This document shows positions 9,701-19,100 of a stretch of DNA of 64,000 nucleotides, in pieces. The position numbers and the translations under genes are program-made. The DNA is taken from assembly GCA_029260795.1 (NCBI GenBank), contig JAJDCO010000105.1, positions 88,165 through 152,164 of the forward strand, written 5' to 3'. Source of the stretch: Planctomycetota bacterium. Its GTDB lineage: Bacteria > Planctomycetota > OFTM77. Each line of letters starts with the position of its first letter. The first letter of the stretch is position 1. The notes beneath the pieces were generated by a model. It ran no database searches and was not told the origin of the DNA. It was given only the letters and a program-made list of their open reading frames with translations.

Positions 9701-10097
9701 TCACCGTGATGATGAGCTCTCCCCCGCTTTGGATGGCGATCAGCATCTCGGGATTGCCCGCGCCGCTACCGTCGTCATCCTCGAAGTGACGCTGGGGTGG
9801 ATCCGTCGGCACGAAACGTCCCTGCGAGCCCTCGGGCAGATCGACCTGGAGCATCAGATCCAGGGGGTCGGACTCCGCATGAATCGAGACGAAAGTCCAC
9901 GGTGAGGTGAGTTCGTAGCGAAAGGTGCGTGAAGGGCCGAACCCCTCGCGCTTCGGGTCTGCGGCCGTGAGCTCGAAGGCGTGCCGTTCCTGAGATTCGA
10001 GGCGGTCCTGAGGCAAACCGCAAAGGTTGACGGCGAGCAGGAGAAAGATCACGAGAGCGGGCTCCACGGAGGCTTCCCCAAACCTGCGCCCATTCAA
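6792..10097 (-). CDS. Secreted TPR-CHAT protease-like protein (1)
   Basis: The 1101-residue protein has a hydrophobic signal segment at residues 11-26, a PPC-like beta-sandwich (about 40-150, ending VRIVESIE), a run of tetratricopeptide repeats (about 150-560, many of the form HPELIRARANLATAL) and a C-terminal CHAT domain (about 690-1101). CHAT is a caspase-fold peptidase family. The predicted catalytic pair is present: His921 in HLATHTW and Cys1005 in LSACES. The end, DWAGWVLSGDPD, is nearly the same as in the second CHAT protein of this window. The TTG at 10097 is preferred over the GTG at 10067 because it supplies the two arginines expected before a signal segment. A role in protein processing or peptide-triggered proteolysis outside the cytoplasm is inferred. 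Confidence 0.85.
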   Translation of the reverse strand: MNGRRFGEASVEPALVIFLLLAVNLCGLPQDRLESQERHAFELTAADPKREGFGPSRTFRYELTSPWTFVSIHAESDPLDLMLQVDLPEGSQGRFVPTDPPQRHFEDDDGSGAGNPEMLIAIQSGGELIITVNAKPPDAVGSASVRIVESIETEATNAAAAAAGQVQIEARQLVAAGDADAARARLREGFEALRELAGPNNSLMVHLQLENFAWELKALGDLGTAREAFLEFFQYQTRVLPRNSEPILSIALQIAAIDYDHGRIREAHDRIRDAIVAHAQHRPENDLSLLNAQSGLGGMLALLGSLQEARALLERVVEQLESILPNDHPELIRARANLATALTLMGDERSARGLLEEALAVFSATQPEESPDLQTARLNLAANLKRSGEFDVALSLEERVVKVYERIYPAEHPSLLLARLNLAATLKGLGDTTTARMIQEDVLKKQLATLTPDHPEIQLARLNLSLSLQSLGERQRARELQETVLAVYRNRRAFDSSSRQWAEMALAVNLFELGEIESGREHVRLLARSIRAAAERFGGRSERELDLLGQALGNEIRVALTLSQVGDRDSGHEETEREVFSMAETIRSGPNTAARLARALRSDESAAQLLKSIQIASREVSRLASSAESAESGEFARALRERDRLERELVDRVSTTTSVGPATWRPQPEVEAIAARMGPAEAGIAFWRYSPYQVEIEGERLDEKPRYLAWVVRPGQPLKRLELGPAESIDSLITSWRAALADPSGSPMAELLGESLRQRVLDPLRPELGEAKRLWIVSAGSLHGVPIDALPLGDTVLGDQLEVVHLSSLSELTLDRAPFRSTPSLLAMGGIAYDLSAATSPVKPRSEGGAAVALLRSGSASTSTGSFPTLGATENETLAIGAAFREAFPDAVQHLLLGSDADRSSFETLAPSARFIHLATHTWYAPEGISRPDARRTVDEVLGLESSTSLRDQVQGLAPALLCGIAFAGANGAPDSYGRVWGVMTGEELRALDLTACELAVLSACESNVGQQLESQRIASLQQSLHAAGARTAITSLWKVPDEPTQVLMSELYRRLWIEGDSKAEALWNAKRSLRDRVDESGRPAYRTRDWAGWVLSGDPD

Positions 10098-10170
10098 TCA
10101 TCCGGCGGGACCCCGTGAAAGGTGCAGGGCTGCGCCGCGCCCATCTCGGTTGCGGAGCTGTCTCCCGTGC

Positions 10171-11544
10171 TCAGCGAGCGGGAATCGTCGTGATGTCGAC
10201 GGCGTCGAACGGGGCGAGGCGCTCGCGGAGGAAATCGAGGTACTCCTCCTTGGCGGCTTCGGTGTGGGCCTCGACGCGCAGCGTGAGATTCGCCGTCGTG
10301 TTGGACGCGCGGACCAAGGCCCAGCCTTCGGGAAAGGCGATGCGAATGCCGTCGAGTGTCTCGATCTGATGATCCGCTTCCAGCTCGTCTCGGAGTGTCG
10401 CGATCACGGCATTCTTCTGCTCGTCGGCACACGGCACCTTGATCTCGGGGGTCGCGAAGGTGACGGGGAAGTCCGCGAACATCGTCGAGAGCGGGACCTG
10501 CGCGTCGGACACGATCTGGAGCACCTTCAAGCCGGCGTACAGACCGTCGTCGATCAGGTAGTACTCCTTGCCGAACACGATGTGCCCGGAGAGCTCGCCA
10601 CCGATCAACGCCTCGTGCTGCTCGACGTTTCGCTTGAGGATCGAGTGACCGGTGCGACCCATGACGGCGCGACCGCCATGAGCCACGACGTCCTGCGCCA
10701 CGAAGTCGGTGCACTTGACGTCGTAGATCACCGTTCCCCCGGGGTGGTCCTTCAGGAGCTGGCGAGCGAAGAGGGTGAGGATCCAGTCGGCGCTGATCTT
10801 GCGGCCCGTCTCGTCGATGACGCCGACGCGGTCGCCGTCACCGTCGAAGCCCAAGCCGAGCACGGCTCCCTCTCGCGTCACCGTCTCCATGAGTGTCTTC
10901 ATGTAGGCCGGCACCTCGGGGTCGGGCAGATGATTCGGAAACGCGCCATCGGGCTCACAAAAGAGCGGCAGGACCTCGCAGCCGAGTGCTTCGAGCACCG
11001 GCACGACGTGAGGGCCAGCTGCGCCGTTTCCGGCATCGACCGCGACCTTCAAGCCCGGGCGCAGATGGAAGCGCGACTGAACGTCGGTGTGATACTCGGC
11101 GGCCAAGTCGCGCGTCTCGAAGGTGCCGGCGCCGGTCTCGAAGTCCTCGCGCTCGATCAGCTCGCGCACGGCTTGGATCGCATCGGCCGGAATCGCGAGC
11201 GGTCCTTCACAGGCCTTGAGCCCGTTGTACTCGATGGGATTGTGGCTACCCGTCACCATCACGCCACCGTCGCGCTGCGTGTGCAGAATCGACCAGTAGA
11301 GGATGGGCGTCGTGACGCTGCCGATCATCAGCACGTCGCAGCCGGTCGCTTGGAGACCGCGGGCCAGAGCGGCCGCGAAGTCCGGCGAGCTCTCCCGCAC
11401 GTCGTGACCGACGCAGGTCGTTCGGCGGTCTCGGCGGCGGAGCCAGGTCCCGAATCCGCGCCCGATGCGCTCGACGACCTCTTCGGTCAGATCGCTCCCG
11501 ACCAGGCCCCGGATGTCGTACTCGCGAAAGATGAGCGGGTTCAT
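10171..11544 (-). CDS. Phosphomannomutase/phosphoglucomutase
   Basis: A 457-residue alpha-D-phosphohexomutase, which interconverts hexose 6- and 1-phosphates by way of a phosphoserine. All four family signatures are visible: the phosphoserine loop VTGSHNP, the metal loop GFDGDGDRVG, the sugar-binding loop GGELSGHIVF and the phosphate-binding RASNTTANL near the C-terminus. The order and length fit the AlgC/ManB group. I chose the ATG at 11544 (MNPLIFREYDIRG), which has GAGG seven bases upstream; the frame continues to 11658 but that extension is not protein-like. It is divergent from the nucleoside transporter operon. Phosphomannomutase and phosphoglucomutase activity are hard to separate by sequence, and a pentose phosphomutase role is conceivable given the neighbours but not shown. 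Confidence 0.92.
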   Translation of the reverse strand: MNPLIFREYDIRGLVGSDLTEEVVERIGRGFGTWLRRRDRRTTCVGHDVRESSPDFAAALARGLQATGCDVLMIGSVTTPILYWSILHTQRDGGVMVTGSHNPIEYNGLKACEGPLAIPADAIQAVRELIEREDFETGAGTFETRDLAAEYHTDVQSRFHLRPGLKVAVDAGNGAAGPHVVPVLEALGCEVLPLFCEPDGAFPNHLPDPEVPAYMKTLMETVTREGAVLGLGFDGDGDRVGVIDETGRKISADWILTLFARQLLKDHPGGTVIYDVKCTDFVAQDVVAHGGRAVMGRTGHSILKRNVEQHEALIGGELSGHIVFGKEYYLIDDGLYAGLKVLQIVSDAQVPLSTMFADFPVTFATPEIKVPCADEQKNAVIATLRDELEADHQIETLDGIRIAFPEGWALVRASNTTANLTLRVEAHTEAAKEEYLDFLRERLAPFDAVDITTIPAR

Positions 11545-11681
11545 CGGTGGGCCTCGGATGGCGCGGTTGAGTCGAGTGCAGTTTTTGGTACGTTTCCAGG
11601 CCAACTCCGGCCGGCCAGAAGGGCGGGCAGGATAGCAGACCGTCAAAGGCGCTGACAAGAAAGTCGGCCAGGAAGGCTCTG
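11545..11681. promoter_or_regulatory. Divergent promoter region between phosphohexomutase and CNT transporter
   Basis: 137 bases separate two divergent starts and must hold both promoters. On the plus strand TTGAGT followed by 16 bases and TACGTT (about 11567-11594) is a possible sigma-70-type promoter for the salvage operon, but it is a weak match. AGGAAGG lies just before the transporter ATG at 11682. Confidence 0.35.
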
Positions 11682-13361
11682 ATGCGCTGGTTAGGCATCG
11701 TTCTCCTGCTCGCGGGAGGGCTGACGGCAGCCCCGAGCCCCGAGCAAACGCCCGACGAGCAGGCGGCCCCGCTGATCACGACCGCCGAGCGCTACGAAAG
11801 CCTCGGGCAGCTGACCGAGGCCACTCGTCAGCTCCAGCAGGCCGCGGCGCTGATTCCGGGTGAAGCGCGCGTTTGGGAAGGCCTGCGCCGCGTCTCGGTG
11901 GCGGCCGGAGAGCGGGAGCCCCTCATCGAGGCGCTCGATCACCTCACTCGCCTCTACTTGAGCGAACCCGCCACGACCGGTCTCGGCAAGCAGCGTTTGG
12001 GCGAGCTGCAGCTTCTGTCTCCCGAGCACCCGACGGTTCAGGAGAACGCGGGGCTGCTCGAGTCCAAGGAGGGCCGCGAGAGCCCGGGCTGGCTGCGGGC
12101 CATGAGCGCCGTCGGAATCTTCGTGATCCTGGGCATCGCCTGGCTGCTCTCGAACAATCGTCGCCGCGTCGCCTGGCGCGTCGTCGCGTGGGGTTTGGGG
12201 CTGCAGCTCACCTTCGCGTTGCTGATCCTCAAGACACCCGTCGGTCGGATCGTGTTCGACGAGCTCAAGACGATCATCACGAAGATCTTGGGCTTCACCG
12301 ACGAGGGGGCTCACTTCATCTTCGGCAAGCTCTACGAGACGATCCCGCTCGCCGGCACACAAGGGACGCTCGCGATGCGGAACACCGAGTCCGGCGACAT
12401 CGTGTCGGTGGGTGTCGTGTTCGCGATCCATGTGATCCCGACGATCATCTTCTTCTCGTCGTTGATGGCCGTGCTGTATCACCTCGGCATCATGCAGCGG
12501 CTAGTGCGCGGCGTGGCTTGGCTGATGACGCGCACGATGCGGACCTCGGGATCCGAGAGCCTGTCGGCGGCCGCCAACATCTTCGTCGGTCAGACCGAGG
12601 CGCCCCTGGTCGTGCGGCCGTACATCGGCTCGATGACGCGCTCGGAGATCATGGCCATCATGTGCGGCGGCTTCGCCACGGTGGCTGGTGGTGTCTTGGC
12701 CGCCTACGTGCGGTTCGGTGTGGATCCCGGACACCTGATGGCTGCCAGCGCCATGAGCGCGCCGGCCGCGTTGATGATCGCGAAGATCCTCTACCCGGAG
12801 ACCGAGGAGTCGCCCACGATGGGCCGGGTCAAGATGAACGTGCAGAAGGAGTCGAGCAACCTGATCGACGCCGCGGCCAGCGGCGCGGCCAGCGGCCTGA
12901 AGCTGGCCCTGAACGTGCTCGCCATGATCCTCGCCTTCATCGCGCTGCTCGCCATGATCAACTGGCTGCTCGGGCTCGTCGGCGGGCTCTTCAACCTGCC
13001 GATCTCGATCGGCGGAATCTTCGGCTATGTCTTCGCGCCTCTCGCTTTCTTCATGGGTGTCGATCCGTCGGACATCTTGCCGTTCGGCAACTTGCTTGGC
13101 ACCAAGATCGCCGTCAACGAGTTCGTCGCCTACATCCAGCTCTCCGAGCTCAAAGGAACGATCAGCGAGCGGTCTTACACCATCGCGACCTACGCTTTGT
13201 GCGGCTTCGCGAACTTCGGCTCCATCGCTATCCAGATCGGGGGCATCTCGGGGATCGCTCCCGAGCGGCGCTCCGACCTCGCGGCTCTCGGGCTCAAGGC
13301 GATGTTCGGGGGGGCCCTGGCCTCCTTCCTCACCGCCACCATTGCCGGGCTTCTCCTTTGA
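11682..13361 (+). CDS. Concentrative nucleoside transporter (CNT/NupC family) with TPR-like N-terminal extension
   Basis: The 559-residue protein starts with a signal peptide (to about residue 18) and a helical, TPR-like segment (about 25-130: AERYESLGQLTEATRQLQ and IPGEARVWEGL). The CNT core follows from about residue 145: many membrane segments plus the family motif region GQTEAPLVVRPYI-x-SMT and the nucleoside-binding NEFVAY. CNT proteins import nucleosides with Na+ or H+. Usual bacterial members are about 400 residues, so the head is extra. A good ribosome site (AGGAAGG) precedes the ATG. It is the first gene of a salvage operon: its TGA overlaps the purine nucleoside phosphorylase start by four bases. 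Substrate range cannot be read from the sequence. Confidence 0.9.
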   Translation: MRWLGIVLLLAGGLTAAPSPEQTPDEQAAPLITTAERYESLGQLTEATRQLQQAAALIPGEARVWEGLRRVSVAAGEREPLIEALDHLTRLYLSEPATTGLGKQRLGELQLLSPEHPTVQENAGLLESKEGRESPGWLRAMSAVGIFVILGIAWLLSNNRRRVAWRVVAWGLGLQLTFALLILKTPVGRIVFDELKTIITKILGFTDEGAHFIFGKLYETIPLAGTQGTLAMRNTESGDIVSVGVVFAIHVIPTIIFFSSLMAVLYHLGIMQRLVRGVAWLMTRTMRTSGSESLSAAANIFVGQTEAPLVVRPYIGSMTRSEIMAIMCGGFATVAGGVLAAYVRFGVDPGHLMAASAMSAPAALMIAKILYPETEESPTMGRVKMNVQKESSNLIDAAASGAASGLKLALNVLAMILAFIALLAMINWLLGLVGGLFNLPISIGGIFGYVFAPLAFFMGVDPSDILPFGNLLGTKIAVNEFVAYIQLSELKGTISERSYTIATYALCGFANFGSIAIQIGGISGIAPERRSDLAALGLKAMFGGALASFLTATIAGLLL

Positions 13362-14185
13362 AAGAGCTCACGCTTTACGATCGCGCGGAAGCCTCGGCCG
13401 AGTTCCTGCGGGAGCGCGGATTCGGGCCGGTTCCCGCGGGGCTCACTCTGGGCTCGGGGCTTGGAGCCGTGCTCGATGGGCTGCAAGAAGAGCAGTCCGT
13501 GGCGACCTCCGACATCCCGCACTTCCCGCGCTCCACGGTTGCCGGGCACTCGGGGCGCTTGGTCCAGGGGGAGATGGCGGGACGTCGAGTCATCGTCGTG
13601 CAAGGGCGCGTGCACGGCTACGAGGGATACGAGCTGGCGCAGGTCGTCCACTACGTGCGGACGTTGTCCTGCCTGGGTGTGCAGCGATTGATCCTGACCT
13701 GTGCCGCGGGCGGTATCGTGCCCGAGCTTCGACCGGGCCAGCTCTGCCTGATCGAGGATCATCTGAACCTGATGGGATCGTCGCCACTCCGCGGTCCCCA
13801 CGACGAGCGCCTCGGCGCGCGCTTCGTCGATCTCACCGAAGCATACGACGGCTCGCTGGGCAGGACGGCGGCGGCTTGTGCTGCCGACCTCGGCATCGAG
13901 CTCGGGAGCGGCGTCTACGCCGGGCTTCCCGGCCCCCAGTACGAGACGCCCGCCGAGGTGCGAATGCTGCGAGGCCTCGGTGCGGCCTTGGTCGGCATGT
14001 CGACCGTCCCGGAAGCGATCGCGGCGCGCCAGCTCGGCCTCCCGGTCCTGGGCCTCGCGCTGGTGAGCAACGCGGCGGCCGGGTTGTCCGGCGAGCCCTT
14101 GAGCCATGAGGAGGTGCTGGAGGCGGGGCGAGTGGCGGCGTCCGACTTGCGCCGACTCCTCGAGGCCGTCGTCGCGACATTCTGA
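13358..14185 (+). CDS. punA: Purine nucleoside phosphorylase (trimeric type)
   Basis: A 275-residue enzyme that splits purine (deoxy)nucleosides with phosphate to give the base and (deoxy)ribose 1-phosphate. Signatures in order: the phosphate loop LTLGSGLG, GHSGRLVQG, VQGRVHGYEGY, LTCAAGGI, GLPGPQYETPAEVRML, MSTVPEAIAA and the base-contact region ALVSNAAAG. The only sensible start is the TTG at 13358, which overlaps the transporter stop as TTGA and gives the usual N-terminus; no ATG is available in frame. Coupling to the transporter is therefore expected. The cytidine deaminase follows after 17 bases. Confidence 0.92.
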   Translation: MKELTLYDRAEASAEFLRERGFGPVPAGLTLGSGLGAVLDGLQEEQSVATSDIPHFPRSTVAGHSGRLVQGEMAGRRVIVVQGRVHGYEGYELAQVVHYVRTLSCLGVQRLILTCAAGGIVPELRPGQLCLIEDHLNLMGSSPLRGPHDERLGARFVDLTEAYDGSLGRTAAACAADLGIELGSGVYAGLPGPQYETPAEVRMLRGLGAALVGMSTVPEAIAARQLGLPVLGLALVSNAAAGLSGEPLSHEEVLEAGRVAASDLRRLLEAVVATF

Positions 14186-14202
14186 CGAGAGGGCAGTGGA
14201 TC

Positions 14203-14631
14203 ATGGACGAGGCTCAGCTGGTTCGAGAAGCGATCGCGGTCGCCCAGAGAGCCTACGCCCCCTACTCGCGATACCTCGTGGGTGCTGCTTTGCTGGCCAA
14301 GGATGGCCGGCTGTTCGTGGGCTGCAATGTCGAGAATGCTTCCTATGGCTTGACGGTCTGCGCCGAGCGCAACGCGATCTTCCACGCGGTGGCCGAAGGC
14401 TGTCGGCAGTTCGATCGTCTCGCGGTCGTCACATCGGACGGGGGCAGCCCCTGCGGGGCCTGTCGGCAAGTCTTGCACGAGCTGGGTCCGATGGACGTCG
14501 TCATCGCTAAGCTGGACGGGACGATCTCGCTTCGGACGTCGACCGACGAGCTGCTTCCGAACGCCTTCACTTTCGAGACGGGGCGTCGCCCAGGCGAAGA
14601 TTCGGACGGCTCTGAAAGCAGGCGACCCTGA
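14203..14631 (+). CDS. cdd: Cytidine deaminase
   Basis: A 142-residue zinc enzyme that converts cytidine and deoxycytidine to uridine and deoxyuridine. The N-terminal AYAPYSRYLVGAAL, the substrate segment NVENASYGLTVCAERNA with the catalytic CAE motif, and the second zinc site PCGACRQVL are all present. Length fits the homotetrameric single-domain family. It is the third gene of the salvage operon after the CNT transporter and purine nucleoside phosphorylase. The last ~20 residues are acidic and polar and are not conserved in the family. Confidence 0.95.
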   Translation: MDEAQLVREAIAVAQRAYAPYSRYLVGAALLAKDGRLFVGCNVENASYGLTVCAERNAIFHAVAEGCRQFDRLAVVTSDGGSPCGACRQVLHELGPMDVVIAKLDGTISLRTSTDELLPNAFTFETGRRPGEDSDGSESRRP

Positions 14632-14710
14632 ATCCACTGCCGACCGAGCACGAATTTGAATGCTCGAGCGCGGTGTGTTTCTTGAACGGCCATTGCACAA
14701 CGAGGACACC

Positions 14711-14872
14711 ATGGACCTCATCCGGATCATCTTCGCCATCATCCTGCCGCCGGTGGGTGTCTTCCTTCAGGTCGGCCTCGGCAAGCACTTCTGGCTGAAC
14801 ATCCTACTGACGATCCTCGGCTACATCCCGGGCATCGTGCACGCCGTATGGATCATCGCCAAGAAGCCGTGA
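14711..14872 (+). CDS. Pmp3/YqaE family small membrane protein
   Basis: A 53-residue proteolipid with two membrane helices (LIRIIFAIILPPVGVFLQVG and LNILLTILGYIPGIVHAVW) joined by a short loop. The PPVGVFLQVG and LGYIPGIVHA motifs define the UPF0057/Pmp3 family, whose members are linked to membrane potential and salt or cold stress. The ATG at 14711 has GAGG six bases upstream; an upstream ATG at 14660 lacks family similarity. It lies 79 bases after cytidine deaminase and may be transcribed with it. Confidence 0.85.
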   Translation: MDLIRIIFAIILPPVGVFLQVGLGKHFWLNILLTILGYIPGIVHAVWIIAKKP

Positions 14873-14977
14873 GTCTTCGGTTCGACGCTCGATCGGGTCT
14901 TGATCTGCCGCCCGTCGTTCCTCGGGGCTGGGTGTTGGCAGCTGGCGTGCGCTGGTCGAAAGCTGAGGCCGTTTCGT

Positions 14978-16174
14978 TCAGTTGACCGTAAACGATCGGG
15001 CGTTGACCTTGGCTCGGGGTGTCAGCTTGCCTTCTTCGCACAGGCGATCGAGGACGACGCGGATCTCCCCTTCGGTGACTCCCGTCCACTCGAGTAGGTC
15101 GGCCATGCGAATCATCTTGCGACCTTCGGCCTTTTCGAGGATCACTTCGGCCAGCTCGTCGCGCACCGCGGAGGCGCTCTTCTCGGCATCCTCGACACGA
15201 GTTCCGTTGTTCTCGGCAGCCGCGGAGGGCGTCGTTGGCTCGAGGAGTGACGAGCGGGCCGGCGGCTTCGGCTCCGCAGGAGCGGTCGGCCGCGCTTCGG
15301 GAGCCTCGACCAAGGAGGCGGTCGGACGGATGCTCGGGGGCTTCGGGGGCTCGCGTCTTTCACCGAGCGCGATCTCGAGCGCCAAGCGGCTCGCGGCTCG
15401 ATAGACCGGCTCGAGCAGCTCGGGCACCCCTTGCGAGTAGTTCCACTCGGGGGGCTCGCCGAGGCCCTTCAGCGGCGCCATCTGAACCTCGGGACCGGAC
15501 ATGTGGAAGTGAATGGGCTCAATGGCTTCCTCGGACTGGACGAACTCCTCGAGCGTGAACCGGCGACGCATGGGAGGCAGCAGCTCGTCAACGGGGAGAG
15601 CGACACCTTCACCTTCGGGCAGCGCGTCCTGGGCCGTGTGCACCCGAACTCCGCGCAGCGCTTGCAGCACTCGCTCCTTGGGGCGACCCCGGAGCTGGAA
15701 GAGCAGGAACGGATCTTCGTCGACCTTGTCTCCGAGTGCGTAATGGAGCGCGGCGATGTGCTGGCAAGGCGAGACCCGATCGGCGCACGAGCAGGTGCCG
15801 TCGACCTCTTTCATGCGACGCGGAAAGAGGGAGGTTTTGCACTCGGCGAACGCGCGATCGATGTCTTCGGGCATCTCGCCGGCGAGGAGTCGAGCGGCGT
15901 AGATGGCTTGAGACGCGAGCTGGTCGATGACGCGCTTCCACTGGCTGCGGGAGAGCTGCCGGAGACGCAAGGACACGTAGTACGAGCGTCCGTTCTTACC
16001 TTTGACCTGCGCCGTGACCCGTCCCTGCTCGATCTTCAGCTTGCCGACGCGACCGGCACCGGCAAAGGCTCGTCCGCGCTGAAGACGGCTCGCCCACTTG
16101 CGTCCGCCCAGCTGACCGAGCGTCGACAGCCAGCGTCGCCCCCACCAGGTCTGACCGAACTTGCGACGCGCCAT
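14978..16174 (-). CDS. SWIM zinc-finger protein, partner of the SNF2 helicase
   Basis: A 398-residue protein with N-terminal TWWGRRWL, the SWIM motif CSC-x6-CQH at about residues 150-165 (CxCx(n)CxH ligands) and a proline- and alanine-rich middle. The C-terminal ~70 residues look like a small winged-helix region (MADLLEWTGVTEGEIRVVLD). SWIM proteins of this kind sit beside Snf2-type ATPases in many bacteria. The ATG at 16174 lies one base after the SNF2 stop and is preceded by AGGAG, so the two genes form a tight operon. A DNA-binding or adaptor role is inferred. Confidence 0.82.
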   Translation of the reverse strand: MARRKFGQTWWGRRWLSTLGQLGGRKWASRLQRGRAFAGAGRVGKLKIEQGRVTAQVKGKNGRSYYVSLRLRQLSRSQWKRVIDQLASQAIYAARLLAGEMPEDIDRAFAECKTSLFPRRMKEVDGTCSCADRVSPCQHIAALHYALGDKVDEDPFLLFQLRGRPKERVLQALRGVRVHTAQDALPEGEGVALPVDELLPPMRRRFTLEEFVQSEEAIEPIHFHMSGPEVQMAPLKGLGEPPEWNYSQGVPELLEPVYRAASRLALEIALGERREPPKPPSIRPTASLVEAPEARPTAPAEPKPPARSSLLEPTTPSAAAENNGTRVEDAEKSASAVRDELAEVILEKAEGRKMIRMADLLEWTGVTEGEIRVVLDRLCEEGKLTPRAKVNARSFTVN

Positions 16175-16175
16175 C

Positions 16176-19100
16176 TCAGGTCTCCTCCATCTCTTCGACC
16201 GCGGCATCCTTGCTGAGAGAGAACAGCTCGCGGAGCTCACCATCGTTGAGCTCGGTGATCCAATTCTCCCCGGTGCCGACGACGCTCTCGGCGAGCGCCC
16301 TCTTCTGGATCAGCATGTGGTCGATCTTCTCTTCGAGCGTTCCGAGAGTCACGAGCTTGTGGACTTGCACCAAGCGCTTCTGCCCGATGCGGAACGAGCG
16401 GTCGGTCGCCTGGTCTTCGACGGCCGGGTTCCACCAGCGATCGAAGTGGAACACGTGATTCGCACGCGTGAGGTTGAGACCCGTGCCGCCCGCTTTCAGC
16501 GAGAGCAGAAAGATCTGGGGAGCATCGGAATCCTCTTGGAATCGCAGCACCATCTGATCGCGTTGGAGCGGCGGGACGCCGCCATGGAGGAATGGGACCT
16601 CTTGCCCGAAGCGCTTCTCGAGATGCCGGACGAGCAATGTGCCCATCTCCCGATACTGTGTGAAGACCAGTGCGTGGTCGCCCTCGGCCACGACCTCGTC
16701 GATCATCTCCGACAAGCGAGCCAGCTTGCCCGAGCGGCCGCGCAGGGGGCTGCCGTCGCCCGCGTAGTGCGCGGGATGGTTGCAGATCTGCTTGAGCCGA
16801 GTGATCAGGGCCAGGACGCGGCCCTGGCGCTCGATGCCCAACGAGCCTTCGATCGAAGCCATCGACTCGTCCAGCACGGTCTGGTAGAGCGTCGCCTGCT
16901 CGCGCGTGAAGGAGCAGAAGACGGTCGTCTCTTGCTTCTCCGGAAGATCGGAGATGACCTTCGGATCGGTCTTCAAGCGACGGAGCAGGAATGGCCCCGT
17001 GAGCCGCTGCAGGCGCTTGGCTGCTTGCTGGTCGTGGTAGCGCTCGATCGGCAGGGCGAACTCGCGCTGAAACTTCTCGATCGGACCCAAGAGCCCGGCG
17101 TTCGTGAAGTCGAGAATCGACCACAGCTCGGACAGCCGGTTCTCGATGGGAGTTCCGGTCAAGGCGAGTCGAGGTCCACCCGGGAATGAGCGGACGGCCT
17201 GAGCCTGCTGGCTCGCCGCGTTCTTGATGTTCTGGGCTTCATCCAAAATGATGATGCCCCACTGGATCTGCCGCAGCACCTTGACGTCGCGTCGAGCCAA
17301 CGAGTAGGTCGTGAGCGCAATCGTGTGCGGCTTGAGCTTCTTGAGGAGCGTGGGTGCCGTCTTGACGCGGTCGGAGCCGTGATGCCGGACGACCCGCAGT
17401 GACGGCCCGAACTTCGCGATCTCGCGCTCCCAGTTGCCGACCACCGAGGTCGGGCAGATGAGCAGCGTCGGGCGCCCGTGCTGCGGCGAGGTCTCCTGAT
17501 TGAGCAGCAGCAGCGCGATGATTTGAATGGTCTTGCCCAGACCCATGTCGTCGGCCAGGCAGGCCCCGAGACCGAGGCCGGCCATGCCGGCCAGCCAGTG
17601 CAGGCCGCGCTCCTGATAGGGTCGGAGCTCGCCCTCGAACGACTCGGGCACCTCGACCTCGTCGAAGCCTTCGCCCTTGAGGCGAGCCACGACGCGTGCG
17701 AATTGGCCTTCGGGAAAGACCTCGATCTTGAGGCCACCGGGCGCGAGACCGGACAAGCCGAGCAGCGCGGCCGTGAGCGCCTCGCGGCCGGACAAGAAGC
17801 CTTCGGTGGCGCGCTTTCGGAAGAGTGCCGCCATCGCCTCGACCTCTTTCGGGTCGACCAGCACCCAGCGGTCGTTCCAGAACACGAGTGGGTTTTTCAG
17901 CGACGCGACCTCGACGAACTGCTTCTGGCTGATCGGCTGGTCACCCAGGGCAGCTTCCCACCGGTACGGCACTTGTCCGTCCATGCTGAACTCGGACTCG
18001 TCGCCTTCGAGAGGCGCTCCCAGGCGGAGGCGCAGTCGAAGTCGGCACTGGCCATCGGCCTCGAGCTCGGCCGGCACCAGCACGCTGATTCCGGCTGCTT
18101 TCAACAGGGGAGACGCCTCGGAGATGAGCTTCCAAACCTGCTTCGAGGAGACGACGACCTCGGTCGGGTGCGCGTCTCGTAGGCTCTTCTCGATCGGAGG
18201 GAAGATGCGGCTCGCTCGACCGAGCCCACGCAGCATCTCCTCCTGCGGAGATGCGATCACTCGCCCTTCGTGTCTCAGCGTCGTTCCTCGGACACTCCAG
18301 ACCGTCTCGGCCGGAATCACCATGTCGGGATCGTCGGCAGCCTGGAAGACGAAGTGGATCCGCCAGGCGTCTTCCTCGTCGCTCTCCGGCATGTCCAAGC
18401 GGAGGCCGACTTGATGGGAGGATTCGCCGGCCATGCGTCCGAGCGCCGGACCGACCCAGGTCTTCATCATGTCGCTGATGCGACGTGCCTCGTCACCCGA
18501 AGTGACGGGACCCGCATTCTCCCGCACCAACGCTTCGAGCCAGCGCAGCTCCCATTCCTTGGCGCGCTCTTGCTGGCGCAGTGCTTCGACCAGAGCTGGC
18601 GGCATCGCTTCCCGCACCATGGTCGAGACCGACGCGTCCAAGAAGGCGCGCAGCAGACCCTCGGCTTCCCAGAGGGTTCGAGCAGGCCGGCCGCGATTCT
18701 GACGCTGCTTGACGGCAGCGGCATTCCGGGGAAGTGAGTAGGCCGCGGGCGGCAAGATCTGTGAGAGCCTGAGGAATCGCAGCGAATCGGCGGTCTCGGT
18801 CAGCGAGGCCGCCCACGCCGAGCGCACCTCGTTGCCGGCGGCGTTGATGCGCACGCGCGGCAGGAACTGGTGGCGAGCAATGAGCTCGAGTGCCAGCTTG
18901 ATGGCCGAGATCCAGGCACGCACGCTGTCGCCGACCTCCCGCGAGAAGCTGGCCCGGTCCAGGGAAGGGAGCGCTCGGAACGCCTCCGCGAGCGAGAGCT
19001 GCCAACCCTCGATTCGGAAAGGCCGGAGCGGTCGCTCCGTATCGGGCTCGGGGATCTGCGGCGCCGGCAACGCCAGGATCCGCCGGGTGCGGTCGAGCTG

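Noticed and set aside
10027..11655. 542-codon plus-strand open frame
   Set aside because: Shadow of the phosphohexomutase gene.
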